Assembly: GCA_017936665.1 (NCBI GenBank)
Contig: JAGBFB010000023.1
Span: forward strand, 1-46,456
Origin: Spirochaetaceae bacterium
GTDB lineage: Bacteria > Spirochaetota > Spirochaetia > Treponematales > Treponemataceae
Direction of reading: 5' to 3'
Length of the DNA stretch: 46,456 nucleotides
Every line of letters begins with the position of its first letter. Position 1 is the first letter of the stretch. The notes under the pieces are model-generated. The model did not search any database and was not told where the DNA came from. It saw nothing but the letters and a program-made list of their open reading frames with translations. Shown here piece by piece: positions 1 to 8,462 of this stretch. The translations under genes were made by a program, and so were the position numbers.

Positions 1-23
1 CAACCCTTTCTTGTTTGTGTAAA

Positions 24-1691
24 ATGAGAAAAATATTATCAATTATGCTAAGCTTGTTGATGGTAACAAGTTTTATGTTTGTAGGCTGTAAGGATCCAGA
101 ACCAGAGCCAACACCACCTGCAGTAAACACACCTAATAATGATGATACAAATACAGATGAAGGTACAACAGGTGGAAATGAAAGTGAAGTAACTTACACA
201 GTTAAGTTTTATTACTCAGATGAAAGTAGTGCAGGTGAAGATGTAACAGGCAAAAAAGCAGGCGAAGTAGTAACTCTACCAACAATAAGTGAAAAAGCAA
301 ATAAAACCTTTTCAGGTTGGTATTTAACAAAAACAGCCACAGGGAATGCAGTATCCTCAAGTTTAAGTGGCGGAAAATACACAGTAAAAGCAACAGATGC
401 AAAAGAAGGAATTATAAAACTCTATGCAGTTTATATAGAAAATTCATCAGCAATAGAAGTTGTATCAATAAGTGTAAGTCCTTCTACAGTATCAAATTTA
501 CAAGTAGGCAGTACACAACAATTAACAGTAAGCTATAATCCAGTGGATGCAAATGTGGGCAATTCAGTAACATATGTATCAGATGCAACAAATGTAGCCA
601 CAGTAGATGCTAATGGATTAGTAAAAGCAATCACAGCAGGGAATGCTGTAATTACAGTAACATCAGGAAATGGAAAAACTGCAACTGTAAATGTAACAGT
701 AGTACCAAAGCCAAAAGTTCTAGTAGATGTAATTTTAGGAAAGACTGATGACACAACATTTACAGCAACAGCAAAATATGATGACAATACAACAGAAGAT
801 GTAACAAACGAAGCAGAATGGACATCAACAAATACAAGTGTAGCTACAGTAAATGCAGGAAATGTAGAAATAGTAGGAGCTGGAAGTACAAAAATTTCAG
901 CAAAATATACATATAATGGAGCCGAACAAACAAGTGGAGAGGCTACAATTGTAGTAGAAGAAATTCCTACAAGTAGTGGAGAAATTGATAAACTATATTT
1001 TATAACAACATCTCAATGGTCTGATGCTTCTCCAAGATATGCAGCTTATTTCTTTGGAAATGGTGAAAAATGGGTAGATATGACAGAATATTCTTCTGGT
1101 GTTTATGTATGTGATAAACAAGAAGGGTTCCCATCAGTAATTTTCTGTAGAATGAGTCCAAGTGCTTTAGACAATAACTGGAATAACAAATGGAATCAAA
1201 CATCAGACTTAACAATACCTTCTGATAAAGATACATATAAATATGATGAAGGACAATGGGATAAAGGACCTGGTCAATGGTTATCAACATTAACAGGAAA
1301 TTATGGTTCATCCGATGGAACATTTAATGTAACAGTTACAATGCCAGAATTTTCAGATGATAACAACGATGACAATAACGATGATCCTGTAATTCCAGAT
1401 GACCCAGTAATTCCAAGTGGAACTTATCGTGTTCACTTATACAATTGTTCTTGGGCAAATGCTAATATCTATTATTATGGTTCAGGAAAAACAAATGCAG
1501 CATGGCCAGGTGTTTCAATGATTTCTGAAAATAACGGATGGTACTATGATATGACTGAAACATGGGTTTCTGCAGGTAGTACTAGTTATGTTTTCAATAA
1601 TGGAAGTGATCAATATCCAGCAAATGGAAATGATGATGAAATTCCTTCTGGAACTAATGAAGCCTGGTTTGATTTTTCTTCAAAAACTTGA
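24..1691 (+). CDS. Secreted alpha-amylase lipoprotein, N-terminal part (Ig-like and starch-binding modules), ended by in-frame TGA
   Basis: This is the N-terminal part of a surface starch-degrading lipoprotein. The ATG at 24 gives a lipoprotein signal peptide with lipobox FVGC (Cys22) and a Pro/Glu/Asp-rich linker. The frame also has an upstream TTG at 15, which would spoil the signal peptide. Visible modules are one InlB/Listeria-Bacteroides-type repeat (about 56-138, FSGWY ... LYAVYI) and two Big_2 bacterial Ig domains (about 146-228 and 232-310). A starch-binding-like domain (about 322-420, with TSQWSDASPRYAAYFFG) is followed by an Asp/Asn linker and a CBM26-like domain (about 455-555, with YYYGSGKTNAAWPG). 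The frame stops at TGA 1689-1691 and stays open beyond it into the GH13 domain. It is therefore probably one interrupted 1146-residue protein. No SD is visible in the 23 bases upstream. Confidence 0.75.
   Translation: MRKILSIMLSLLMVTSFMFVGCKDPEPEPTPPAVNTPNNDDTNTDEGTTGGNESEVTYTVKFYYSDESSAGEDVTGKKAGEVVTLPTISEKANKTFSGWYLTKTATGNAVSSSLSGGKYTVKATDAKEGIIKLYAVYIENSSAIEVVSISVSPSTVSNLQVGSTQQLTVSYNPVDANVGNSVTYVSDATNVATVDANGLVKAITAGNAVITVTSGNGKTATVNVTVVPKPKVLVDVILGKTDDTTFTATAKYDDNTTEDVTNEAEWTSTNTSVATVNAGNVEIVGAGSTKISAKYTYNGAEQTSGEATIVVEEIPTSSGEIDKLYFITTSQWSDASPRYAAYFFGNGEKWVDMTEYSSGVYVCDKQEGFPSVIFCRMSPSALDNNWNNKWNQTSDLTIPSDKDTYKYDEGQWDKGPGQWLSTLTGNYGSSDGTFNVTVTMPEFSDDNNDDNNDDPVIPDDPVIPSGTYRVHLYNCSWANANIYYYGSGKTNAAWPGVSMISENNGWYYDMTETWVSAGSTSYVFNNGSDQYPANGNDDEIPSGTNEAWFDFSSKT
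1689..1691 (+). other. In-frame TGA interrupting the amylase gene
   Basis: The frame that enters from 24 continues without another stop to 3464, and 1692-1835 encodes plausible linker and Ig-like sequence. The TGA falls at the end of the CBM26-like module, where a Trp (TGG) would fit the residues around it (FDFSSKT-stop-HTTNP). A single TGG-to-TGA change, or a base-call error, explains it best. TGA ends other genes here (18384-18386 on the minus strand and 45791-45793), so it is not a sense codon in this organism. Confidence 0.85.
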
Positions 1692-1835
1692 CATACAACA
1701 AATCCACACAAACCAACTGCTCCTTCAATTTCAATTTCTCCAGATGATGGATATATCAGTACAAGTGGAAGTATAAGAGTTACAATTAATACAGGAAATT
1801 CTGCAATTACAGATGCAAGCGTAGAAGTTTCTGGT

Positions 1836-3464
1836 GTGAGTTCTGCAATTTATGATTATGATGATTTTACTAATAATTCCCTAACAATTAGTGTAAAAAA
1901 TCTTACATCTGAAGCAGATAAATCAATTTATGTTAGTGCTTCTGTAACAAATGCAATTGGTACTGATACAGATTCTGTAACTTACACAACAAAGGGAAGT
2001 GCAAATGTAGAACTTTCAGGAAACTGGAATGAACTTACAATTTATCAAGTTATGGTATCAAGTTTCCAAGATGGTGATCCTTCAAGAGGATATCAGAATG
2101 CATACGGACCAAGTTCTGCAATAAAAGGTGGAGATTTACAAGGTATTATAAATGCAGCTGATTACATTAAAGAATTAGGATGTAATGCAATCTGGATGAC
2201 ACCTATTTTCAATTCAAATGGGGAAGGACACTTAGATTCAACTGGATATTTTACTTATGATTACTTTAATATTGACCCTAAATTTGGAACAAATGAAAAA
2301 TTCCGTGAGCTTGTAGAAACTTATCATGAAAAAGGAATGTATGTAATTCTTGATGGTGTTTTTGGACACTGGGGTGCAAATGTTGCTCCTTCTCCAACTG
2401 GAAAAACTCCAACTCGTTCTAATGGACAAAATAAAGCATGTGATTATCCTGCAAGTTTAGAGTTCTTCAAAGAAGTTGCTACTTATTGGATTAAAGAATA
2501 CAAAATTGATGGATGGCGTTTAGACCAATGTTATCAAGTAGGTCTAGGTGAAAATGCTTTAGGTACTATGGCAGATAATTCTGGAACTAATGGTCATAAC
2601 TATTGGTATGAAATACGAACTGCTGTTGAACAAGCAGCTCAGGAAAACGCGAACAATGGAGAAGAGTGGGGAACCTTAGGTTACATGGTTGGAGAACACT
2701 GGAGAGGCGATGCTACAACTATTCAAAATGGTAGTGTTATTCCAGGTCCAAACGGAATTGGTTATGGCTTAAAATCTTGTTTTGACTTTCCTTCTCGATA
2801 TAAATTAGTTCAAAATATTGCTCGAGAAGAAGGAAACAATACGGGTAATGATTTTGGTGGTGCATTGTCTTACACTTACGGAACTTCAACAGATAAAGGC
2901 TATTATCACCCAGATGGTTATTGGCCAAACCTATTCTTTACTAACCATGATTTAGTGCGTTTAGGAAATCTTATTAATTGGAGATTCAGCGAAACTCCTT
3001 CTGATGCAAATTATTTCAAACGTCATAAAGTTGCTATGGCTGTTTTAGCTGCATACAGTGGTCCAATTACAATTTATTACGGTGATGAATGGGGTGCTTA
3101 TGTTGATGGTTATACAGGTCCTGGTGCTCTTGGGGCTTACAATGATAACTGTGCTCGTTCAACAGGTAAAATTTCAGGATTTACTAATGCAGAACAAGAC
3201 TGTTTGAATTATGCAAAATCTTTGATGAATATGCGCTCTGAAAATGAAGTTCTTTGGAATGGAGATTCTTCAACTTTAGTAAGTCAAACTAGTTACTATG
3301 TTGGAAAGAAAACTCTTGGTTCTGAAGAAGTGATTTTTATCATTAACAATGGTACTAATTCTGTATCCTATAATTGTTCTGGTACCGATATGCTAACTGG
3401 TCAAACAGTTTCAGGTTCAGTTACTTGTGATGGTTTATCAGCTCGTTTCATAAGAGTAAAATAA
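1836..3464 (+). CDS. Alpha-amylase catalytic part (GH13), downstream of the in-frame TGA
   Basis: This is a GH13 alpha-amylase domain that cleaves alpha-1,4-glucans. The open frame really begins at 1692, right after the TGA. The first possible start is GTG at 1836, which has no SD and no signal peptide, so it is unlikely to be a separate gene. Counting from 1836, an Ig-like linker (about 1-55) precedes the (beta/alpha)8 barrel. The four GH13 regions are visible: DGVFGHWG (region I), DGWRLDQ with nucleophile Asp230 (II), VGEHWRGD with acid/base Glu287 (III) and FFTNHD with His371-Asp372 (IV). The C-terminal beta domain ends in SARFIRVK. All catalytic residues are intact, which argues for a recent mutation or a sequence error rather than an old pseudogene. 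A hairpin follows the stop. Confidence 0.8.
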   Translation: MSSAIYDYDDFTNNSLTISVKNLTSEADKSIYVSASVTNAIGTDTDSVTYTTKGSANVELSGNWNELTIYQVMVSSFQDGDPSRGYQNAYGPSSAIKGGDLQGIINAADYIKELGCNAIWMTPIFNSNGEGHLDSTGYFTYDYFNIDPKFGTNEKFRELVETYHEKGMYVILDGVFGHWGANVAPSPTGKTPTRSNGQNKACDYPASLEFFKEVATYWIKEYKIDGWRLDQCYQVGLGENALGTMADNSGTNGHNYWYEIRTAVEQAAQENANNGEEWGTLGYMVGEHWRGDATTIQNGSVIPGPNGIGYGLKSCFDFPSRYKLVQNIAREEGNNTGNDFGGALSYTYGTSTDKGYYHPDGYWPNLFFTNHDLVRLGNLINWRFSETPSDANYFKRHKVAMAVLAAYSGPITIYYGDEWGAYVDGYTGPGALGAYNDNCARSTGKISGFTNAEQDCLNYAKSLMNMRSENEVLWNGDSSTLVSQTSYYVGKKTLGSEEVIFIINNGTNSVSYNCSGTDMLTGQTVSGSVTCDGLSARFIRVK

Positions 3465-3486
3465 TTTTTGCAAAAAGAAAATTAGT

Positions 3487-3510
3487 CCCATAAAAAAATG
3501 GGCTTTCTAC
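3487..3510 (+). terminator. Weak hairpin after the amylase gene
   Basis: CCCAT (3487-3491) can pair with ATGGG (3498-3502) across an A-rich loop, followed by a T-containing stretch. The stem is only 5 bp, so this is a weak terminator candidate 22 nt after the amylase stop. Confidence 0.35.
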
Positions 3511-3512
3511 TT

Positions 3513-3580
3513 AAAATGCCTCACACCTACTTAAGCGACATTGCACTCTGCAAGTCTCGAGTTGGTATTGGGGCATTTTT
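3513..3580. other. Long imperfect hairpin between convergent genes (possible bidirectional terminator or repeat remnant)
   Basis: The segment folds back on itself almost end to end. AAAATGCC at 3513-3520 pairs with GGCATTTT at 3572-3579, and the pairing continues with a few mismatches and G-T pairs down to an inner hairpin. That inner hairpin has TTGCA (3541-3545) and TGCAA (3549-3553) around the loop CTC. T-tracts lie outside both ends. It sits between the convergent amylase and cysteine desulfurase genes and is visibly richer in G+C than its surroundings. Confidence 0.55.
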
Positions 3581-3636
3581 CATCGAGAGCGTTGGCTAAT
3601 AATTCTGCATTTACAAAATTTATTCTTGCTTTATTT

Positions 3637-4806
3637 TTACCCAAATGTTTTCAAAATTTCTTCCACTTCATCCACAATTTTCATCATTTCATCTCTTGTG
3701 GTGCTGTGACCAAAGGAAAATCTAACTCCCCAAGTGGCAATATCTTTTGAAATTTTCATTGCATCTAAAATTGGTCTTGATAACTTTCTTGAAGAACAAG
3801 CAGAACCTGTAGAAATATAAATTTTTCGAGAACTTAATTCTCTAACTAAAACTTCCCCAGGTAAATCTTTGAAGGCAACTTGTACAACCCAAGGCGAAAA
3901 TCTCTCGTCTTGAGGCTTTCTTGTTTTGGGTAAAATTAAGGTTTTAGGATTTTCTTGTAATTTAGAAATAAATTCACTTGTATATTCAATTTGCTCTAAA
4001 TAACGCTTGTAAGAAGCAGTTTCAACATCATCTTTTTTGATAAAATATTTTTCTAAGCAAAGTGAAATCGCTTCAGCTCCAAAAAGGTTTTCAGTTCCGC
4101 TACGTAAACCGTTTTCTTGGCCGCCACCACGCAAAAAAGGCTCAAATTTATCTTTTGCGTACAAAATTCCTATTCCTCTAGGACCACCGATTTTGTGAGC
4201 GCTAATTGAAGCAAAATCTATCCCTTTATAAGATAAATCTAATGGAATTTTCCCCACTGCTTGAACTGCGTCTACATGAAATTTTGGACGTCTTTTTCCT
4301 GCACAATGATTTGTTAAAGCATCAGAAATTTCGTAAATTGGCATAATGCTTCCTGTTTCATTATTCACTGCCATAATGGAAACCAAAGCTGTATCATCTT
4401 TCATTGCTTTGATAACTGATTCTGCTGTAATTATTCCATTTTCATCACTTGGAATTTTGTAAACTTGCCATCCACATTTTTTCATCATTTCTGCTTGTTC
4501 TCTGATAGCTGGATGTTCAAGTGAACTTACTAAAATACTTCCCTTAACTGGACGATTTAACAATGATAAAATAGCAATGTGATTACTTTCTGTTCCTCCA
4601 GAAGTAAAAACTATGTTTTCTTCTTTTACTCCAAGGGAAGTTGCGCATCTTTTTCTAGCGTTTTGAAGAGTATATTTTGCATCAATTCCTTTTTGATGAA
4701 CACTAGATGGATTTCCTGCAAATTCTATCGAAGTTTTATATGCTTTTTCTAAAATTTCTGTATCAAAAAGGGCAGTTGCAGCCCAGTCGCAATAAATTTC
4801 ACTCAT
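3637..4806 (-). CDS. Cysteine desulfurase (NifS/IscS-like, class V aminotransferase)
   Basis: This is a PLP enzyme that takes sulfur from cysteine for Fe-S cluster or thiolation chemistry in the cytoplasm. The ATG at 4806 gives 389 residues beginning MSEIYCDWAAT, which matches the family N-terminus. A longer frame to TTG at 4842 is not credible because the promoter lies inside it. Family marks are GNPSSVH, the TSGGTESNH loop, FHVDAVQAVGK, the PLP lysine in SAHKIGGPRG (Lys205) and the catalytic cysteine in STGSACSSRK (Cys337). It stands alone on the minus strand, convergent to the amylase and divergent from the pullulanase, with no scaffold gene beside it. The start has no SD, and a TATAAT sits 6 nt upstream, suggesting a leaderless message. 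Whether it serves Fe-S assembly or tRNA thiolation cannot be told from sequence. Confidence 0.93.
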   Translation of the reverse strand: MSEIYCDWAATALFDTEILEKAYKTSIEFAGNPSSVHQKGIDAKYTLQNARKRCATSLGVKEENIVFTSGGTESNHIAILSLLNRPVKGSILVSSLEHPAIREQAEMMKKCGWQVYKIPSDENGIITAESVIKAMKDDTALVSIMAVNNETGSIMPIYEISDALTNHCAGKRRPKFHVDAVQAVGKIPLDLSYKGIDFASISAHKIGGPRGIGILYAKDKFEPFLRGGGQENGLRSGTENLFGAEAISLCLEKYFIKKDDVETASYKRYLEQIEYTSEFISKLQENPKTLILPKTRKPQDERFSPWVVQVAFKDLPGEVLVRELSSRKIYISTGSACSSRKLSRPILDAMKISKDIATWGVRFSFGHSTTRDEMMKIVDEVEEILKTFG

Positions 4807-4842
4807 ATTTTGATTATACAGTCTTTTATGTTTTTTGTTCAA
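4807..4842 (-). promoter_or_regulatory. Promoter of the cysteine desulfurase gene, leaderless type
   Basis: Read on the minus strand, TTGAAC (4842-4837) and TATAAT (4818-4813) are separated by 18 nt. The -10 ends 6 nt before the ATG, so transcription should start at or very near the start codon. Confidence 0.65.
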
Positions 4843-4867
4843 TCTAGCAAAATCCCAGAAAATTGTA

Positions 4868-4903
4868 TTGTATTTTTAGTAAAATTTGATATAATGGAGA
4901 TAT
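4868..4903 (+). promoter_or_regulatory. Promoter of the pullulanase gene
   Basis: TTGTAT (4868-4873), a 16-nt spacer and TATAAT (4890-4895) lie directly before the ATG at 4904. The 8 nt between the -10 and the ATG contain GGAG, which would lie at the very 5' end of the RNA, so the leader is very short at best. Confidence 0.5.
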
Positions 4904-6910
4904 ATGGCAAAACACAATATTTGGAAAAATCTTGAACAAAATCTTCCAAAAGAAGATTATTTTTTAGGTGCAAATTTTAATCCTTCTACACAAGAAGTAT
5001 CTTTTTCGTTATGGGCACCAAGTGCAACATCTGTTTCTGTATTAATTTTCTCTGATGGAAAAATTGCAGAACCTTCATTTCAATTTCAATTAAGTAAAAA
5101 TTCTGAATCTGGAGTTTGGGGACTTACTTGTGCTTTAGACGAGTCTTTAGATGGTTGGTTTTACGAATTTGAAGTTACAACAGAAAAAGGCAAGCGTCGT
5201 TGTCTTGATCCTTATGCAAAATCAATGGCAGCTTTCTTAAACGATGGAACTTCAGGACGAGCTGCAATTATAAATCCTGAAAATCCTAAATATTTACCTC
5301 AGAGTGGTTGGTCTTCAACTGATAAAAGTGAAGTTTGTTCAACTTTGCCAGAATTTTCTGATTATTCACAAGCTATTGTTTACGAAATTTCTGTTCGTGA
5401 TGCAACAATTTCTCCTGATTCACCAGAAAAAGATGAAATTAAAAAAGGAACTTACGCAGGTTTTATTTCTGCACTTCCTTATATCAAAGAGTTGGGAATT
5501 ACACATATTCAACTTTTGCCTGTAATGAATTTTTATAATAATAATGAAACTATAAAAACTTATGAAAATTCAGGTACAACCCACGGAAATAACTATAACT
5601 GGGGATATGACCCGCACAGTTATTTTTCTCCAGAAGGTTGGTATTCTACTGAACCAGAAAATCCTTATTCAAGAATTTCAGAATTAAAAACTTTGATAAA
5701 CGAAGCTCACAAACTTGGACTTCGTGTTATTTTGGATGTAGTTTATAATCACATGGCAAAAACTGATTTTCTTGATGATATTGTTCCTGGATATTATTTT
5801 AGACACAACAAAGATGGAAGTTTTACATCAAATTCAGGTTGTGGAAACGATGTTGCAACAGAACATGCCATGACAAGAAAACTTATTGTAGATTCTCTAG
5901 TTTATTGGACAAAAGAATATCATGTTGACGGTTTCCGTTTTGACTTAATGGGACTTTTGGATGCTCAAACTGTGATGTCTGGCTACGAAAAATGTGCTGA
6001 AATTAAAAAAGATGTGCTTTTTATCGGTGAGGGATGGAAAATGTACAATGGTGAAAAAGGCACTGTTGGAATGGACCAAAATTACATGACAAAAACCGAA
6101 AAAGTTGCTGTTTTTAACGATGAATTTAGAGATTTAGCAAAAGCAGGTGGAATGAGTGAAGCTGGTCAAGGTTTCTTAACAGGAAAGAAAGTTTCTATTC
6201 CAGATTTATTCTGTAACTGCTCTGGTAAGCCTGTTCACAATTACTCTGTTACAAAACCTTCTAGTAATGTTCAGTATTTTGCTTGTCACGATGGTCTTAC
6301 TTTACATGATAGTATCGTGAATAACATTCCTCTTGATGAATCAACTGAAGATGGCAAAATTGAGGCTGTTAATCGCTTAAAATTAGCAAATGCACTTTTG
6401 CTTACAAGTCAAGGAATTGCATTTTTACACGCAGGACAGGAAAGAGGACGCACAAAGACTGCTTTTACTACAGCTGGAACTGATGATTGCGAAACAATCG
6501 GCAATTTTGTTAAAAATAGTTATGATTCATCTGATAACATTAACAATTTTGTATGGAATATTTCTGATTTAAACAAAAATTTACTTGAATATACAAAAAA
6601 TCTAATTTCTTTAAGAAAAAATAACTCTGCATTTACAATTTCAACCCAAGATGAAGTTATGTCAAGAATTTCTCTTTTAGGTGAATATTGTGATGATTTT
6701 TTTATGGCATATAAAATTGCTGATAGTGAAGGGGATTGGTATTTGTTCTTCAATAGCAATAAAGAAGACAAAAAAATTGATTTTCCTATCGAAAATCATA
6801 CAAAATTGTATGCAGATAAAGAAAAAGTGTATCCTTTTGGTACTGAGTGTTGTTTACAAGACGTAGTAGTAAGGGGGAGTTCAGTTTTATTTTTACGAAA
6901 TGTAAAATAA
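4904..6910 (+). CDS. pulA: Type I pullulanase (GH13, debranching)
   Basis: This enzyme hydrolyses alpha-1,6 branch points in pullulan, limit dextrins or glycogen. The 668 residues carry an N-terminal CBM48/E-set domain (about 20-105, with FSLWAPSATSVSV). The GH13 barrel follows, with the type I pullulanase signature YNWGYDP (231-237). The conserved regions are DVVYNH (I, about 278-283), VDGFRFDLMG (II, nucleophile Asp347), IGEGW (III, acid/base Glu376) and FACHDG (IV, His462-Asp463). There is no signal peptide, so it should act in the cytoplasm on imported branched dextrins, together with the GH133 enzyme further along. It precedes the ABC importer on the same strand, but malE has its own promoter. 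Confidence 0.92.
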   Translation: MAKHNIWKNLEQNLPKEDYFLGANFNPSTQEVSFSLWAPSATSVSVLIFSDGKIAEPSFQFQLSKNSESGVWGLTCALDESLDGWFYEFEVTTEKGKRRCLDPYAKSMAAFLNDGTSGRAAIINPENPKYLPQSGWSSTDKSEVCSTLPEFSDYSQAIVYEISVRDATISPDSPEKDEIKKGTYAGFISALPYIKELGITHIQLLPVMNFYNNNETIKTYENSGTTHGNNYNWGYDPHSYFSPEGWYSTEPENPYSRISELKTLINEAHKLGLRVILDVVYNHMAKTDFLDDIVPGYYFRHNKDGSFTSNSGCGNDVATEHAMTRKLIVDSLVYWTKEYHVDGFRFDLMGLLDAQTVMSGYEKCAEIKKDVLFIGEGWKMYNGEKGTVGMDQNYMTKTEKVAVFNDEFRDLAKAGGMSEAGQGFLTGKKVSIPDLFCNCSGKPVHNYSVTKPSSNVQYFACHDGLTLHDSIVNNIPLDESTEDGKIEAVNRLKLANALLLTSQGIAFLHAGQERGRTKTAFTTAGTDDCETIGNFVKNSYDSSDNINNFVWNISDLNKNLLEYTKNLISLRKNNSAFTISTQDEVMSRISLLGEYCDDFFMAYKIADSEGDWYLFFNSNKEDKKIDFPIENHTKLYADKEKVYPFGTECCLQDVVVRGSSVLFLRNVK

Positions 6911-6935
6911 AATTGAAAATGAGTGAAGAAATAAT

Positions 6936-6963
6936 TTGACAATTCTATAATGTGTGATATTAT
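6936..6963 (+). promoter_or_regulatory. Promoter of the maltodextrin importer operon
   Basis: A consensus TTGACA (6936-6941), a 16-nt spacer and TATTAT (6958-6963) precede malE. They leave a leader of roughly 50 nt that ends in a strong SD (AGGAGG, about 7013-7018). No clear operator palindrome is seen in the leader. Confidence 0.65.
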
Positions 6964-7022
6964 AGTAATTGCAATTATTTGCTAAAAAACCGTTATTTTC
7001 ATAAATTAGTTTAGGAGGAAAC

Positions 7023-8354
7023 ATGAAAAAGGTTTTAGTTGTATTACTATCATTATTGATGGTGGTATCAGTATTTGCACAAAAAGGTGCAAGTGCTCCA
7101 AAAGGTCGTGTAGAAGCAGATGCAAAAATCCGCATTGGTGTTGATAACGACGAATGGGGAGCAGCAATCGTTGATCTTTGGAACAAAAAATATCCAAGAA
7201 ACAAGGGTGCTCTCGAATATGAATATGTAGGTGCTGCTGGTGCAACAGACTATGTAGGACAACTACAAGGTGATGCTGCAGACGTTGTTCTCTGTATTGA
7301 CGGAGAAGTTTCAAGACAAGCTCAATCATTGTTAGAAATGGACAAAACAATTGCAAAATTTGCAAAAACATTTGCTATTGAACCATTCTATTCAAACACA
7401 AACGAAACAAAAAATGTTTACGTTCCTGTTGCTTATGATGGACTTGTTTTCTCATGGAACAAAACAATGTGTGAAGCAATTGGTCTAGATATTACAGATG
7501 CAGATGGTGATGGACTTCCAGAAGCATTTGACACATGGGAAGAAATCTTCGCATGGTCAGCATCATTAACAGAAAGACCAGTTTACAAAGGAAAGAAAGT
7601 TAACGTTGTATACCCAATGTCACTTGCTAACCAATGGGGATGTTACTCAACACTCACAGCTGGTGGATGGCAAATTTATGCAGAAGGTGATACATCAAAA
7701 CCAGGTTTCGATAAACCAGAATTCAAAGCTGGATTAGACTTCCTCCGTGAAGCTGCTAAAGCAAAAATTTCTGTAGAAGCTAATGGACAATTAACACCAG
7801 GTTCATCAATGGCTGAAAGATGGCAAGAATATCTTGATGCTGAAATCTCACCATTCGCATTGGTAGGATCATGGATGGACGTTAAAGGTGCTGAAGCTGC
7901 ATCAGGAAGCGATTTCAAATTCTGTCGTATGCCTACTTGGAAAGGTAACCAACTTACACCTCTTGTAAAAACAAAAGGTTTCGTAATCAATGGATTTACA
8001 AAATATCCAAACGCTGCTAAAGAACTTGTTAAACTTCTTGTTTCAAAAGATGGTATGCAGACAATGGTAGATCACTCATCTTACATTCCTGCTCTTACAT
8101 CTAATGCTCCTACAATTCCTGACTACAGCAAAGAAGAAAACAAACGTGAAATGCAAGTTGGATTTGCAGCATGTTATGCAGAACCATCTGATCCACTTCC
8201 TATCAACAAACAAATGGCTTGTATGCAATGTTATTACAACATCGCTATTGAACAATCATACTATCCTGTATGGGATGGAACAACAAGTTCAGAAAAAGCA
8301 CAAGCTGAAATTGTAAAGAACGCAGCTAACTGGTTCAATACAAACAATAGATAA
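7023..8354 (+). CDS. malE: Extracellular solute-binding protein of a maltodextrin-type ABC importer
   Basis: This is a family 1 periplasmic binding protein that delivers oligosaccharide to the permease pair encoded next. The 443 residues begin with a classical signal peptide (hydrophobic 4-18, probable cleavage after VFA at 19). There is no lipobox cysteine, so it should be a soluble periplasmic protein. Features include YVGQLQGDAADVV, VAYDGLVFSWNK and the late AKELVKLLVSKDGM segment typical of the class. The substrate is inferred from context: amylase, pullulanase, DUF1189 and debranching genes flank it. Codons are strongly biased toward C-ending AAC, TTC and ATC compared with neighbours, as expected for a very abundant protein. 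A strong SD and consensus promoter agree with that. A stable hairpin follows the gene inside the operon. Confidence 0.88.
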   Translation: MKKVLVVLLSLLMVVSVFAQKGASAPKGRVEADAKIRIGVDNDEWGAAIVDLWNKKYPRNKGALEYEYVGAAGATDYVGQLQGDAADVVLCIDGEVSRQAQSLLEMDKTIAKFAKTFAIEPFYSNTNETKNVYVPVAYDGLVFSWNKTMCEAIGLDITDADGDGLPEAFDTWEEIFAWSASLTERPVYKGKKVNVVYPMSLANQWGCYSTLTAGGWQIYAEGDTSKPGFDKPEFKAGLDFLREAAKAKISVEANGQLTPGSSMAERWQEYLDAEISPFALVGSWMDVKGAEAASGSDFKFCRMPTWKGNQLTPLVKTKGFVINGFTKYPNAAKELVKLLVSKDGMQTMVDHSSYIPALTSNAPTIPDYSKEENKREMQVGFAACYAEPSDPLPINKQMACMQCYYNIAIEQSYYPVWDGTTSSEKAQAEIVKNAANWFNTNNR

Positions 8355-8370
8355 TATCTAAAAATATAAT

Positions 8371-8411
8371 ACGGCAGATTGTTTTACAGTCTGCCGTCAT
8401 ATCTTTTTTTT
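8371..8411 (+). terminator. Strong intra-operon hairpin with T-tract between malE and malF
   Basis: ACGGCAGATTGT (8371-8382) pairs with ACAGTCTGCCGT (8386-8397), a 12-bp stem with one G-T pair and a TTT loop. Eight T residues follow at 8404-8411. It lies 16 nt after the malE stop and 52 nt before the malF start. It should terminate a good share of transcripts and protect the malE message. Confidence 0.85.
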
Positions 8412-8462
8412 GGGTTAAAATTTAAGTAATTAAATTGCTGTACTAATACGAGGAGTGCTGTA

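Noticed and set aside
1689-1691. TGA read as selenocysteine or as a reassigned sense codon
   Set aside because: No SECIS-like hairpin follows within the next 60 nt, the site is in a binding module and not an active site, and TGA ends other genes in the window (XRE gene, spiro-SPASM gene).
3541-3750. Short plus-strand frame after the amylase
   Set aside because: It covers one arm of the hairpin and the antisense of the cysteine desulfurase end, with no start signal or recognisable product.
7006-7371. Minus-strand open frames over the malE promoter and 5' end
   Set aside because: They cross the malE promoter, SD and signal peptide and translate to His/Leu-rich sequence without family features.
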